From: Methanobacterium spitsbergense
GTDB taxonomy: Archaea; Methanobacteriota; Methanobacteria; Methanobacteriales; Methanobacteriaceae
Assembly: GCF_019931065.1 (NCBI RefSeq)
Contig: NZ_JAIOUQ010000017.1
Coordinates: 1 to 64,000, forward strand
Direction: 5' to 3'
Length of the DNA stretch: 64,000 nucleotides
Shown: piece by piece, positions 42,115-51,043 of the stretch
How the letters are laid out: each line of letters begins with the position of its first letter
Numbering within the stretch: the first letter of the stretch is position 1
Notes under the pieces: generated by a model
What the model was told of the DNA's origin: nothing
Seen by the model: the letters and a program-made list of their open reading frames with translations, nothing else
Databases searched by the model: none
Program-made: the position numbers and the translations under genes

Positions 42115-42534
42115 TTAATGGTTAAATGTCCTGATGTGGTATATATATAAATGATATCCTCCAGATTCACTTTTGCGGATAAATGTTTTACCATAAACTT
42201 TTAATAAAAAATCTTTATATTCTTCTGCTTTGGATCCATCACAATCAAATACTGTAATAAATTTACCATCTTTTTGTTTTCCACTTCTAAAACCTATGTC
42301 TAAGCCCTTTTTGATTTGGATATTTAATATATTCCTTGGGAGTTCTTCTGGAAGTTTCCAGAAACATTCCATGAAATATATTCTCCATTTTTACTCCAAG
42401 CATCTTCTGAAATGCTAGAAAATGGAATCTCTAAAAATTGACATTTTTTAATAATATCTTTCTTTCCAATAGACCAAACACTTTTAGCAACTGTTGGAAC
42501 GAGGTTACTTGTTTTTAATTGTATGGGATATCCA
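42115..42534 (-). pseudogene. Primase-polymerase-like remnant, frameshifted
   Basis: Two frames of one former gene lie end to end. The upstream part (before about 42372) reads TSNLVPTVAKSVWSIGKKDI and ISEDAWSKNGEYISW; after a frame change, 42372-42115 reads KKGLDIGFRSGKQKDG, FITVFDCDGSKAEEY and SGGYHLYIY. The acidic DCDG and the 'kSeSGGyHlyi' motif are typical of archaeo-eukaryotic-type prim-pol proteins of plasmids and viruses. It is non-functional as it stands. Confidence 0.5.
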
Positions 42535-42566
42535 TTTAATCACCCTTCCATCCCAACCTAGAAAAG

Positions 42567-42936
42567 TTACTTCTTATCCTTATGTTCTTGGGTTACTAAT
42601 TGATTCCAAATACGTGGTTTAACAGATAGTGTCTTAAAATCATTAAAAACCAGATCCTCCATCCATTGAGGTTTATAATATAAAGTATCACTTAACTCAA
42701 TAGCCTTATCATATACTGATTTTAAATAGTCTCTCATTTCATGAGTTGGTTGGACCTTATGAGGATTAAATGGTAAAATACTGCGAACTCCATATTTGGG
42801 TTCCATTCCAATGTCAAAGATACCCCAAAATAACATAATCATTAATTTTATTGGAAACTTCATCTTACCAATATGAAGGAAGTTCTTTTTTTATTATGGT
42901 CCTGATATCCTCTGGAATAATTTTTGGAGATTTCAT
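42567..42936 (-). pseudogene. Frameshifted remnant in a decayed mobile operon
   Basis: The frame starts with an ATG overlapping the stop of the 56-residue gene upstream (ATGA) and encodes MKSPKIIPEDIRTIIKKEL before stopping. After a one-base shift the sequence runs on for about 100 residues (LMIMLFWGIFDIGMEPKYG, MRDYLKSVYDKAIELSD, LSVKPRIWNQL). It is probably a former replication-associated protein of a plasmid or virus; not identified. Confidence 0.45.
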
Positions 42937-43103
42937 TCAGATCCCTCCAAGGAATTGAGACCTTCTATTATTACATCTTCAACACCCTGACTGAAAGATG
43001 GATATTTATTTTGATAATTCTCTTTAAAAATTAAACTTAATCTTAAACGTGATTTTTCTCTTATTAATACATTAAACGCATATTTACTATTGCTAACGCT
43101 CAT
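42933..43103 (-). CDS. Small protein of a decayed mobile operon, 56 residues
   Basis: ATG 43103 follows TAGGAGAGTAC. The product (MSVSNSKYAFNVLIREKSRL to DVIIEGLNSLEGSE) is basic then acidic and looks helical. It overlaps its downstream neighbour by ATGA and its upstream neighbour by several bases, an arrangement typical of plasmid or virus small-gene operons. Intact but surrounded by broken genes. Confidence 0.55.
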   Translation of the reverse strand: MSVSNSKYAFNVLIREKSRLRLSLIFKENYQNKYPSFSQGVEDVIIEGLNSLEGSE

Positions 43104-43244
43104 TGTACTCTCCTAGTCTAATGTTCCAAAAACCTTTAATAGGGGAAAGAACCAACATTACTCTGTCAGAAGGTAAGGTCCTTTCGCCAAGGGCTATTTC
43201 TATCTTTTTTAATTTTCTTTTATTCTCTCATATTTCAACTCCAT
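43093..43244 (-). pseudogene. Frameshifted small gene of the same decayed operon
   Basis: ATG 43244 opens MELKYERIKEN and hits a stop. With one more base in the A/T run near 43,215 the frame would continue LKKIEIALGERTLPSDRVML and SPIKGFWNIRLGEYNER up to TAG 43093-43095. The continuity of the sense suggests a recent single-base loss. Confidence 0.4.
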
Positions 43245-43473
43245 ATCAATTTTATGTAGTCATTTTCAATTTTAAAGATACAAAAACTGCTAAATGCAAC
43301 GATAATTAAGTTTAATAATAAAACGAACTGTATTAATTATAGAATAAGATAAATTTTAAAAAATAATTTATACCATGAGTATAATACAACAAGGTCTATA
43401 ATATTTTATGAAGTATATTATGATTAAATAAAATCTATAATTACATAATAAACTATTAAAATTATTAATAAGT

Positions 43474-43484
43474 AATATATATAC
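43474..43484 (+). promoter_or_regulatory. TATA box of the valS operon
   Basis: AATATATATAC lies about 55-65 bases before the valS start codon in an otherwise AT-rich gap of about 290 bases, which holds no gene I can support. A start of transcription near 43,505 would leave a short leader with GAGGAG. Confidence 0.5.
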
Positions 43485-43537
43485 AAAGTAAAGGAATTTT
43501 ACACTATTTTAGACTTATATTTTAAGAGGAGAATTAG

Positions 43538-46201
43538 ATGAGCAAAGATAACATACCAGCAGACTATGATCACTTGAAAGAAGCAGAATGGCAAACCCGA
43601 TGGGAAGAAAACCATGTGCATAGATTCATTGGTGATGGTACACGTCCAAGGTACATAATAGATACGCCGCCACCATATCCAACAGGCTCTATACACATAG
43701 GACATGTTTTAAACTGGACATTTATTGACATTATTGCACGTTTTATGCGTATGAAAGGTTATGATGTTATGTTTCCACAGGGATGGGACTGTCATGGATT
43801 ACCAACAGAAGTTAAAGTCGAAGAAATAAATAATATCCGAAAAAATGATGTTCCTAGGGATGAATTCAGAAACATGTGTATAGACCTTACCCATGACAAC
43901 ATTAAGCAGATGAAAAGCCAGATGCAATCATTAGGTTTTTCACAGGACTGGTCAAGGGAATTTGTAACCATGACTCCCGAATATCGTGCAAAAACCCAGT
44001 TATCATTCCTTAAACTATACAATCAGAACTTAATATATAGGGCAGTGCATCCAGTTAACTGGTGTCCTCGTTGTGAAACAGCAATTGCATTTGCTGAAGT
44101 GGACTATAATGAAAACACAACATTTCTGAACTACCTGGAATTTCCAGAGACAGATGGTGAGGGTAAAGTAACAATTGCAACAACAAGACCCGAATTATTA
44201 TCTGCATGTGTAGCTGTAGTTGTACATCCTGAAGATGAGCGTTATAAACATCTTGAAGGTAAAAATGTTGTTGTACCACTCTACAACAGACCCGTTAAAA
44301 TAATTACAGACACCGATGTTGACCCTGAATTTGGTACCGGTGCTGTTATGATATGTACCTTTGGTGATAAAACCGATGTTTCATGGGTAAACAGATACGG
44401 ATTGGATATAATAGAATCTATAGATGAAACAGGTTTGATGAAAGATGTTTCAGGTAAATATGTAGGACTCACAATACCCGAATGTAAATCAGCAATTATT
44501 GAAGATCTTAAGGATGAAGGATGTCTCATTAAACAGGAACCAACATACCAAAACGTTGGTCTTTGCTGGAGATGTAAAACACCAATAGAGATACTGGTAA
44601 AAAAACAGTGGTTTGTGGCTGTAAAAGAACTTGAAAACCAGATACTTGAAACCGCAGAAGAAATAGACTGGATTCCGGAACATATGAAGATCAGACTTCT
44701 AAACTGGACAGGTTCGATGGACTGGGACTGGTGTATATCGAGACAGAGATTGTTTGCTACACCCATACCGGTATGGTACTGTAATGAATGTGGAAAGGTC
44801 TACCTACCAAAACCTGAAGAACTTCCAGTTGATCCTTCGGTTGAAAGTCCCCCTAACAAATGCGAATGCGGGTGCAATAATTTTACAGGAGAATTCGATG
44901 TATTAGATACATGGATGGATAGTTCAATCACACCTATGGTAATTGCTGGATGGCCGTCACCCGACTTTAAAAAATACTACCCTGCAGATCTAAGGCCACA
45001 GGGGCATGATATAATAAGAACCTGGGCATTTTACACCATATTAAGATGCAAAGCACTTACAGATGAAAAACCATTCGAAAGGATCGTTGTTAATGGAATG
45101 GTCTTTGGAGAAGACGGACATAAAATGAGTAAATCTAGGGGTAATGTCATTGCACCCGAAGCAGTTGTTAATGAATATGGTGCCGATGCAATGCGGTTAT
45201 GGTCAGCAAACAGCGTTCCAGGCTCAGATGTTCCATTCGACTGGAAAGATGTTAAAAATGGATATAAATTCCTTAGGAAATTCTGGAACGCCTTCAGATT
45301 CATAAACATGCATATTGCAGATTATAAAATGGTAGAATCAAACAGGGATTATTTAAACCCTATGGATAGATGGATTTTATCCAAACTCAACCAACTTGTG
45401 GCGGATGTAACAGAAACCCTTGAAACCTACAACTTTGCAGATGCAAGGAATAAAATACAGGCATTTGTATGGCATGATTTCTGCGATGAATATATTGAAG
45501 CTGTTAAATACCGGCTTTATGCAGATTCAGAGGATCTTCAAGCTTCTAAAGAGGCAGCCAAATACACACTAAAAACAGTCCTATTAACCTCCCTTAAACT
45601 CTTATCACCAATAACTCCCCATTTCACAGACGAAGTAAACCAGTACCTTGATGAAGGTAATGAAAGCATACACCAGGAAAAATGGCCATTAGCTGATAAA
45701 AGTCTTATGGACAGTAAAGCCGAAAAACTGGGTGAAACTGGTGTTAATATAATTGGAGATATTAGAAGATTTAAATCAGCAACTAAAAGACCATTAAACA
45801 CTCCCATAAAATCTGCAACAATCTACACCACCGAATCAGAATTGTACAACGATTTGAAAGACCTTGAATCCGATATAATTGGTACAATGAGGATCAAAGA
45901 ACTTAAAATTGAAATGGGAAAACCAGATATTCGAGAGAGGGTTGTTGAACTAACACCTGTAATGTCAAAGGTTGGTCCTGAATTTAAAAAGGATGCACCT
46001 TTAATTGTGAAGTACCTTGAAGCTAATGATCCCCATGAAATAGCTGAAACCATTGAAAGGGATGGAAAAATAGTAATCAACGGTCTCACACTAACCAAAG
46101 AATATGTTACAAGTCGTAAGGAAATTGTTGGAAGTTCAGGGGAGAAGGTTGAAATATTACACTCTGAAGAGTTGGATGTTGTATTGGAGATAGTGATCTA
46201 A
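43538..46201 (+). CDS. valS: Valyl-tRNA synthetase
   Basis: 887 residues, the usual length for archaeal ValRS. It charges tRNA-Val with valine. Class I signatures are HIGH at 53-56 ([10 protein letters not shown]) and KMSKS at about 529-533 (HKMSKSRGN). The editing domain lies between them, with [21 protein letters not shown] Cys4 zinc motif is seen at CNECGKVY and CECGCNNF, and the anticodon-binding helical domain follows [21 protein letters not shown] precedes the ATG. The stop overlaps the aroA start by one base, so the two are translationally coupled. Confidence 0.97.
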   Translation: MSKDNIPADYDHLKEAEWQTRWEENHVHRFIGDGTRPRYIIDTPPPYPTGSIHIGHVLNWTFIDIIARFMRMKGYDVMFPQGWDCHGLPTEVKVEEINNIRKNDVPRDEFRNMCIDLTHDNIKQMKSQMQSLGFSQDWSREFVTMTPEYRAKTQLSFLKLYNQNLIYRAVHPVNWCPRCETAIAFAEVDYNENTTFLNYLEFPETDGEGKVTIATTRPELLSACVAVVVHPEDERYKHLEGKNVVVPLYNRPVKIITDTDVDPEFGTGAVMICTFGDKTDVSWVNRYGLDIIESIDETGLMKDVSGKYVGLTIPECKSAIIEDLKDEGCLIKQEPTYQNVGLCWRCKTPIEILVKKQWFVAVKELENQILETAEEIDWIPEHMKIRLLNWTGSMDWDWCISRQRLFATPIPVWYCNECGKVYLPKPEELPVDPSVESPPNKCECGCNNFTGEFDVLDTWMDSSITPMVIAGWPSPDFKKYYPADLRPQGHDIIRTWAFYTILRCKALTDEKPFERIVVNGMVFGEDGHKMSKSRGNVIAPEAVVNEYGADAMRLWSANSVPGSDVPFDWKDVKNGYKFLRKFWNAFRFINMHIADYKMVESNRDYLNPMDRWILSKLNQLVADVTETLETYNFADARNKIQAFVWHDFCDEYIEAVKYRLYADSEDLQASKEAAKYTLKTVLLTSLKLLSPITPHFTDEVNQYLDEGNESIHQEKWPLADKSLMDSKAEKLGETGVNIIGDIRRFKSATKRPLNTPIKSATIYTTESELYNDLKDLESDIIGTMRIKELKIEMGKPDIRERVVELTPVMSKVGPEFKKDAPLIVKYLEANDPHEIAETIERDGKIVINGLTLTKEYVTSRKEIVGSSGEKVEILHSEELDVVLEIVI

Positions 46202-47472
46202 TGGAACTTAAGGTTCAAGCAGCCAGCAGAATGGACGGTATTGTTAAGGCCCCACCATCAAAGAGTTACACGCATAGAGCATTTATAATGGCGTTCCTTG
46301 CAGAGGGCACATCAAAAATAAATGATCCACTGTACTCTGACGATACAATGGCCTCTTTAAATTCCTGCAAAGCTCTTGGATCCAAGGTTGAAAAACATAG
46401 CTCATACTGTGAAATCACAGGCATTAATGGAAAACCTTCTACACCCGATAATGTACTTGACCTTAAAAATTCAGGCACAACTCTACGTATTTTAACAAGT
46501 ATTGCAACATTGACAGATGGTTACACTGTTTTAACAGGTGATAAATCACTTAGAACCCGCCCAATGCAGGACATACTCAGTGCACTTAAACCCCTGGGTG
46601 TTACAGCCTTTTCAACCAAAAACAATGGCAAACCACCCATAATAATAAAAGGCGGATTTAAAGGCGGTGAAACTACAATAAATGGAAATGTAAGTTCACA
46701 GTTTATATCTTCAATTCTCATGGCCTCCCCTTATGCAGAAACACCAGTTCATCTCAATGTTAAAGATAAGTTCATATCAAGACCCTACGTTGAAATGACA
46801 GTTGAATTAATGGAAAAATTCAATGTAAAAGTTGAATATGAAAGGGAAAAAAAATCATTCCATATAGACCCTCAAATATACAGATCAACTGACTACACTG
46901 TAGAGGGTGATTATTCATCAGCATCTTACCTTATTGCTGCTGCTGCAAGTCTTAATTCAGAAGTCACCATCAAAAATTTAATGAAAAATAGTAAACAGGG
47001 AGATAAACTCATACTGGACATTGTGGAGGATATGGGTTCTGAGGTTAATGTTAAAAATAATGAAGTTAAAATATATGGACAGGGAAGACTCAACGGAGTT
47101 GAAGTAAATCTTAAAAATGCACCTGACCTCTTACCAACAGTTGCAGCTCTTGGTGCAATGGCCAAAGGAACTACATATATAACAGGAGTGGAACATGCAC
47201 GTTTCAAGGAAACAGACAGAATACATACCTGTGCAATTGAACTTGCAAAACTGGGAGTATCAGTCACAGAAAAAGATGATGGACTCATAATAAGGGGAGG
47301 AGTTCATGGGGGAGTTGTTAAATCCCATATGGATCATCGACTTGCCATGGCATTTTATATTATTGGGTTGAAGGTGGGCAACGTCGTTATAGAAGATGCA
47401 TCTGTTTACAATGTTTCCTTCCCAGATTTCCCTGAGATCATTGAAAAATTAATTGCAGGAACTGGAAAATGA
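46201..47472 (+). CDS. aroA: 3-phosphoshikimate 1-carboxyvinyltransferase (EPSP synthase)
   Basis: 423 residues. It joins phosphoenolpyruvate to shikimate-3-phosphate in the shikimate pathway. Visible motifs: KAPPSKSYTHRAFIMAFLA with the substrate-binding Lys and Ser, LKNSGTTLRIL, LRTRPMQDIL, SSQFISSILM, DYSSASYLIAAAA, and the active-site block PDLLPTVAALGAMAKG and FKETDRI. The sequence is complete. It is coupled to valS upstream and overlaps the GTPase gene downstream by four bases (ATGA). Confidence 0.96.
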   Translation: MELKVQAASRMDGIVKAPPSKSYTHRAFIMAFLAEGTSKINDPLYSDDTMASLNSCKALGSKVEKHSSYCEITGINGKPSTPDNVLDLKNSGTTLRILTSIATLTDGYTVLTGDKSLRTRPMQDILSALKPLGVTAFSTKNNGKPPIIIKGGFKGGETTINGNVSSQFISSILMASPYAETPVHLNVKDKFISRPYVEMTVELMEKFNVKVEYEREKKSFHIDPQIYRSTDYTVEGDYSSASYLIAAAASLNSEVTIKNLMKNSKQGDKLILDIVEDMGSEVNVKNNEVKIYGQGRLNGVEVNLKNAPDLLPTVAALGAMAKGTTYITGVEHARFKETDRIHTCAIELAKLGVSVTEKDDGLIIRGGVHGGVVKSHMDHRLAMAFYIIGLKVGNVVIEDASVYNVSFPDFPEIIEKLIAGTGK

Positions 47473-47939
47473 AGAGAAAAAAAGAGCTTAAAATTGTTGT
47501 ACTTGGATCATACAATTCTGGTAAAACAACCACCCTTGAAACCATATGTGAAAAAAAGGCAAAAATAGAATATAAAGGAACAACCATTGCCCTTGATTAT
47601 GGAAATACCATAATAGACGGTGAAAAAGTACATATATTCGGATCTCCAGGACAGGAAAGGTTTGAATTTATGAGGGAAATATTATCACAGGGTCTTGACG
47701 GTGCAATTGTGGTAATAGATAGTTCAAAGGGCCTAACAAATGTTGATGAGGCAATAATCAACAAACTCAACCTACAGGATGTCCCATATGTTTTATTTGC
47801 AAATAAACAGGATATCAGTAAGAATATTATAGAACATCATACAATCAAACCAGACACACCAATAATCCCAACAGTTGCTACAAGTGGACATGGGGTTAGT
47901 GAAGGGCTTTTAACTCTTATAAAAATGATTAAAACTTAA
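47469..47939 (+). CDS. Small Ras-like GTPase
   Basis: 156 residues with a P-loop (GSYNSGKTT, about 13-21), switch Thr in YKGTTIALDYG, a G3 block GSPGQERF in which the usual Asp is Ser, a Lys-Asp-type G4 motif NKQD, and TVATSGHGV as G5. It belongs to the archaeal small-GTPase group related to MglA/Arf-like proteins. The first residue of the G3 motif is unusual but seen in related proteins. It closes the valS-aroA operon; its biological role is unknown. Confidence 0.85.
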   Translation: MKRKKELKIVVLGSYNSGKTTTLETICEKKAKIEYKGTTIALDYGNTIIDGEKVHIFGSPGQERFEFMREILSQGLDGAIVVIDSSKGLTNVDEAIINKLNLQDVPYVLFANKQDISKNIIEHHTIKPDTPIIPTVATSGHGVSEGLLTLIKMIKT

Positions 47940-48002
47940 TTTGATAATTTTAATTATTAATAAATATACTAAAATTATATTATTTCCAAATTCATGTTAT
48001 AA

Positions 48003-48647
48003 ATGGAGTTGTTTAGTATACCTAGTAGGATCCAGATTATAATTGAAAGATTAGAGGAATTATACACTCTCAGAATATTTGAAGACAGTGACCCCTTCCG
48101 TGTGCTTATAAGAACCATATTATCACAGCGTACAAGGGATGAAAATACAGATGCAGCATCTGCTCTATTATTTAAGAAATTTTCAACTCCTGAAGCCATT
48201 GCATATGCTCCTGTTGATGAATTAGAAATTTTAATAAAAAAATCTGGATTTTATCGTGTTAAAGCCCGGCGAATTAAGGAAGTTTCACGCATAATACACG
48301 AAGAATATGACAATGTAGTGCCAGATGATCTTAAAGAACTTTTAAGTCTTCCAGGTGTTGGTAGGAAAACAGCAAACTGTGTTCTTGTCTACGGATTTCA
48401 TGAAGATGCAATTCCTGTAGATGTCCATGTTCACAGAATATCCAACCGTATTGGGCTTGTTAACACTAAAACACCCGATGAAACAGAAGCAGAATTAAGG
48501 AAAGTTATTCCAAAGAAGTACTGGCTACCATTAAATGATCTTTTTGTTCAGTTTGGACAGAGCATCTGCAGGCCAATAGGACCAAAACATGAAATTTGTC
48601 CAATAACCGAGCTTTGTGATCACTACAATAAAATGGAAAATCCTTAA
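48003..48647 (+). CDS. nth: Endonuclease III (DNA glycosylase/AP lyase)
   Basis: 214 residues. It removes oxidised pyrimidines and nicks at AP sites. The HhH motif is [13 protein letters not shown] with catalytic Lys122, and the catalytic Asp is D140 in [14 protein letters not shown]. The C-terminal cluster site normally reads C-x6-C-x2-C-x5-C; here it is C189-x6-H196-x2-C199-x5-C205 ([18 protein letters not shown]). The second ligand is therefore His. The start follows a weak site; it may share the upstream operon's transcript or have its own promoter in the 63-base gap. Confidence 0.93.
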   Translation: MELFSIPSRIQIIIERLEELYTLRIFEDSDPFRVLIRTILSQRTRDENTDAASALLFKKFSTPEAIAYAPVDELEILIKKSGFYRVKARRIKEVSRIIHEEYDNVVPDDLKELLSLPGVGRKTANCVLVYGFHEDAIPVDVHVHRISNRIGLVNTKTPDETEAELRKVIPKKYWLPLNDLFVQFGQSICRPIGPKHEICPITELCDHYNKMENP

Positions 48648-48659
48648 AAAAATTAGAAA

Positions 48660-48677
48660 AAGAGTAAGATTACTCTT
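48660..48677 (+). promoter_or_regulatory. 18-base palindrome ahead of the histidine kinase gene
   Basis: AAGAGTAA and TTACTCTT flank GA, directly upstream of the GGAG ribosome site of the kinase gene (start 48689). It could be an operator or a leader hairpin that overlaps the translation site. There is no T-run, so it is unlikely to be a plain terminator for nth. Confidence 0.45.
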
Positions 48678-48688
48678 GGAGAACAATT

Positions 48689-50902
48689 ATGAATATATAT
48701 GCATTTATATCCCTTTTTTCTTCCATAGTAGTCTTCTTTTTGGGTAATTACATTTACTACAAAAATCCTGACAATAGATTAAACCAATTGATAGCTATTC
48801 TATGTTTTTTAGTTGCTTATCTTTCATTTGCGGAGTATGGTTTACGAAATGCAGATAACATCACAAATGCCATCTTCTGGTCAAAAACAACCTTCATCTG
48901 GCCAATGTTGACACCGTTACTCTTGACAATAGTTCTAATTGTTACCAAGAGAAATAAAATTCTTAAAAATAAATTAATCATTATTTTACTCTTTCTTCCA
49001 TCAACAGTAATATCATTAACAGGGTTACTTACAAATCAGTTAAATAATGGATTAACAAATGCATACTGGGGTTGGACAACAATACTCAACTTAAATTCCC
49101 CTATTTTATTATTAACAGTTCTATGGATAATTATACTCGGACTTACATCAATTATTCTGAGTTATATGTACTATAGAAAAAGTAGTGGTTCTGAAAAAAT
49201 TCAGATAACCTATATTTTAATTGGCTTAACTGTGGTCTTGATTGTGAGTTTAATAACAGAATTAATTCTTCCACTCAACTCAATAGAATTCCCTGAATTA
49301 ACCTACTTCTCATCAGCTTTTGGGTTATTATTCATATCTTATGGTGTAGCCAATTACAGGTTACCATCTCTTACACCAGAAATAGCTGCAAATGAAATTG
49401 TAAGAAATATTACTAATTTTCTGGTTATTACAGATTGCAATAAAAAGATAAACTATGTAAATCCTGTGGGTTTGAAATTATTGGGATATATTAAAAGCGA
49501 AATATATGGGAAATCAGTTGACTTGATCTTCCCAGAACACAATAAAATTCGTTCAAAGGATTTGCAACATAATGGTTACACAAAACATTTTGAAACAACA
49601 TTAAATCTAAAAAATAATGATTCTATTCCCATCCTATTATCTGCATCTTCAATTTCTAAAAAAACCTCTCCAATTGGAATTTTATATATGGGTACAGACA
49701 TACGGAAGAGAAAGGCTATTGAACAGCAAAAAAGATCAATTGCCAAACAAACAATAGCACGTCAGAGTGTACTACTTGAACTTTACAAGGAAGATATATC
49801 TGAACTTGAAAAAACCTTAAAACATCTAACTGAAACAGTGTCCAAAACATTAAATGTTGACCGTGTAAGTGTATGGTTCTTTAATAAAGAAAAAACTGTA
49901 TTAACATGTACCGATATCTATATTCTAGATACAGATGTTCATGAAAATGGACTTAAGCTCATAGCACAGGATTATCCAAAATATATTAATGCACTTAAAA
50001 ATTCACACAATCTCACAGCCGAAAATGCGCTTACACACCCTGACACAGCTGAATTTAAGGACAGCTATTTAAAACCTAATGGAATTATTTCTATGATGGA
50101 TGTTCCAATATGGCTTCAAGGGGAAATGGTTGGTGTTCTTTGCCATGAACAAACCAAAAATATGCGAAAATATACCTTTGAAGAACAAGACTTCGCAGCT
50201 TCAATTTCATATATAATATCCCTTTCATTAGAAGCTTCAGAGAGGGATAAAGCCCAAAAACAGATTATCGATTCTCTTGAGGAGAAAAATGTACTGCTCA
50301 GAGAGATACATCACCGTGTGAAAAATAATATGCAGATTATTTCAAGCCTTCTAAGCCTGCAGTCAAGCACAATAGAAAATCCCGAAATGAGAGAAGTTTT
50401 CCATGAAAGTCAAAATAGGGTAAAATCAATGTCAATGATACATGAACAACTGTATCAGACAGATAACCTTTCAAAAATTGATTTTAAAATCTATATAAAC
50501 GGATTGATAAAAAGCCTATTCCAGATATATTCTTCAAGTTTGAAGCAAATTAAATGGAATGTGGATGTTAAGGATGTAAAACTAAACCTTGAAACATCAA
50601 TACCATGCGGATTAATAATTAATGAACTTATAAGCAACTCCTTAAAACATGCATTCAAAGAACGTGATAGTGGAAAAATAACTGTTAAAATGGACAGTTA
50701 CAATAATTTAATCACACTAATAGTGGCAGATAATGGAATTGGAATTCCAAATAATTTTCAGATAGAAAATACTTCAACTCTAGGTTTGAAACTTGTAACA
50801 ACTCTAGTTAAACAGCTTGATGGTGAGATGATTGTAAATAAAGAAAATGGAACATCATTTACAATTACATTTAAAGAAATCACTTATATGAAACGTGAAT
50901 AA
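48689..50902 (+). CDS. Sensor histidine kinase, 7TM-PAS-GAF-HisKA_2-HATPase
   Basis: 737 residues. The N terminus has about seven membrane helices (1-225). A PAS domain follows (VITDCNKKINYVNPVGLKLL), then GAF (LYKEDISELEKTL to DFAASISYIISLSLEAS). The H box is REIHHRVKNNMQIISSLLSL with phosphoacceptor H541 or H542, the HisKA_2 type. ATP binding is shown by INELISNSLKHAF and VADNGIGIP. It autophosphorylates on signal and passes phosphate to a response regulator that is not nearby. Regulated possibly through the palindrome just upstream. Confidence 0.92.
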   Translation: MNIYAFISLFSSIVVFFLGNYIYYKNPDNRLNQLIAILCFLVAYLSFAEYGLRNADNITNAIFWSKTTFIWPMLTPLLLTIVLIVTKRNKILKNKLIIILLFLPSTVISLTGLLTNQLNNGLTNAYWGWTTILNLNSPILLLTVLWIIILGLTSIILSYMYYRKSSGSEKIQITYILIGLTVVLIVSLITELILPLNSIEFPELTYFSSAFGLLFISYGVANYRLPSLTPEIAANEIVRNITNFLVITDCNKKINYVNPVGLKLLGYIKSEIYGKSVDLIFPEHNKIRSKDLQHNGYTKHFETTLNLKNNDSIPILLSASSISKKTSPIGILYMGTDIRKRKAIEQQKRSIAKQTIARQSVLLELYKEDISELEKTLKHLTETVSKTLNVDRVSVWFFNKEKTVLTCTDIYILDTDVHENGLKLIAQDYPKYINALKNSHNLTAENALTHPDTAEFKDSYLKPNGIISMMDVPIWLQGEMVGVLCHEQTKNMRKYTFEEQDFAASISYIISLSLEASERDKAQKQIIDSLEEKNVLLREIHHRVKNNMQIISSLLSLQSSTIENPEMREVFHESQNRVKSMSMIHEQLYQTDNLSKIDFKIYINGLIKSLFQIYSSSLKQIKWNVDVKDVKLNLETSIPCGLIINELISNSLKHAFKERDSGKITVKMDSYNNLITLIVADNGIGIPNNFQIENTSTLGLKLVTTLVKQLDGEMIVNKENGTSFTITFKEITYMKRE

Positions 50903-51043
50903 TATTTAAAATATCATATTAATAGAAAAATTCTTTTTTTTTGAATAATACTCCCATTTAAAAAAATAATTAATTATTGGCTTTAAAAATAAAAAAATAA
51001 TGTGCATTTTCTTTAAAATAAAGGTTTTAGAGAAATAGAAATT

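Noticed and set aside
43103..43309. Plus-strand frame of 68 codons
   Set aside because: The minus strand here carries a continuous sense (after one base) that joins the neighbouring small-gene operon; the plus frame has no site.
44055..44766. Minus-strand frames within valS
   Set aside because: The valS gene is unmistakable by its HIGH and KMSKS motifs; the opposite frames are shadows.
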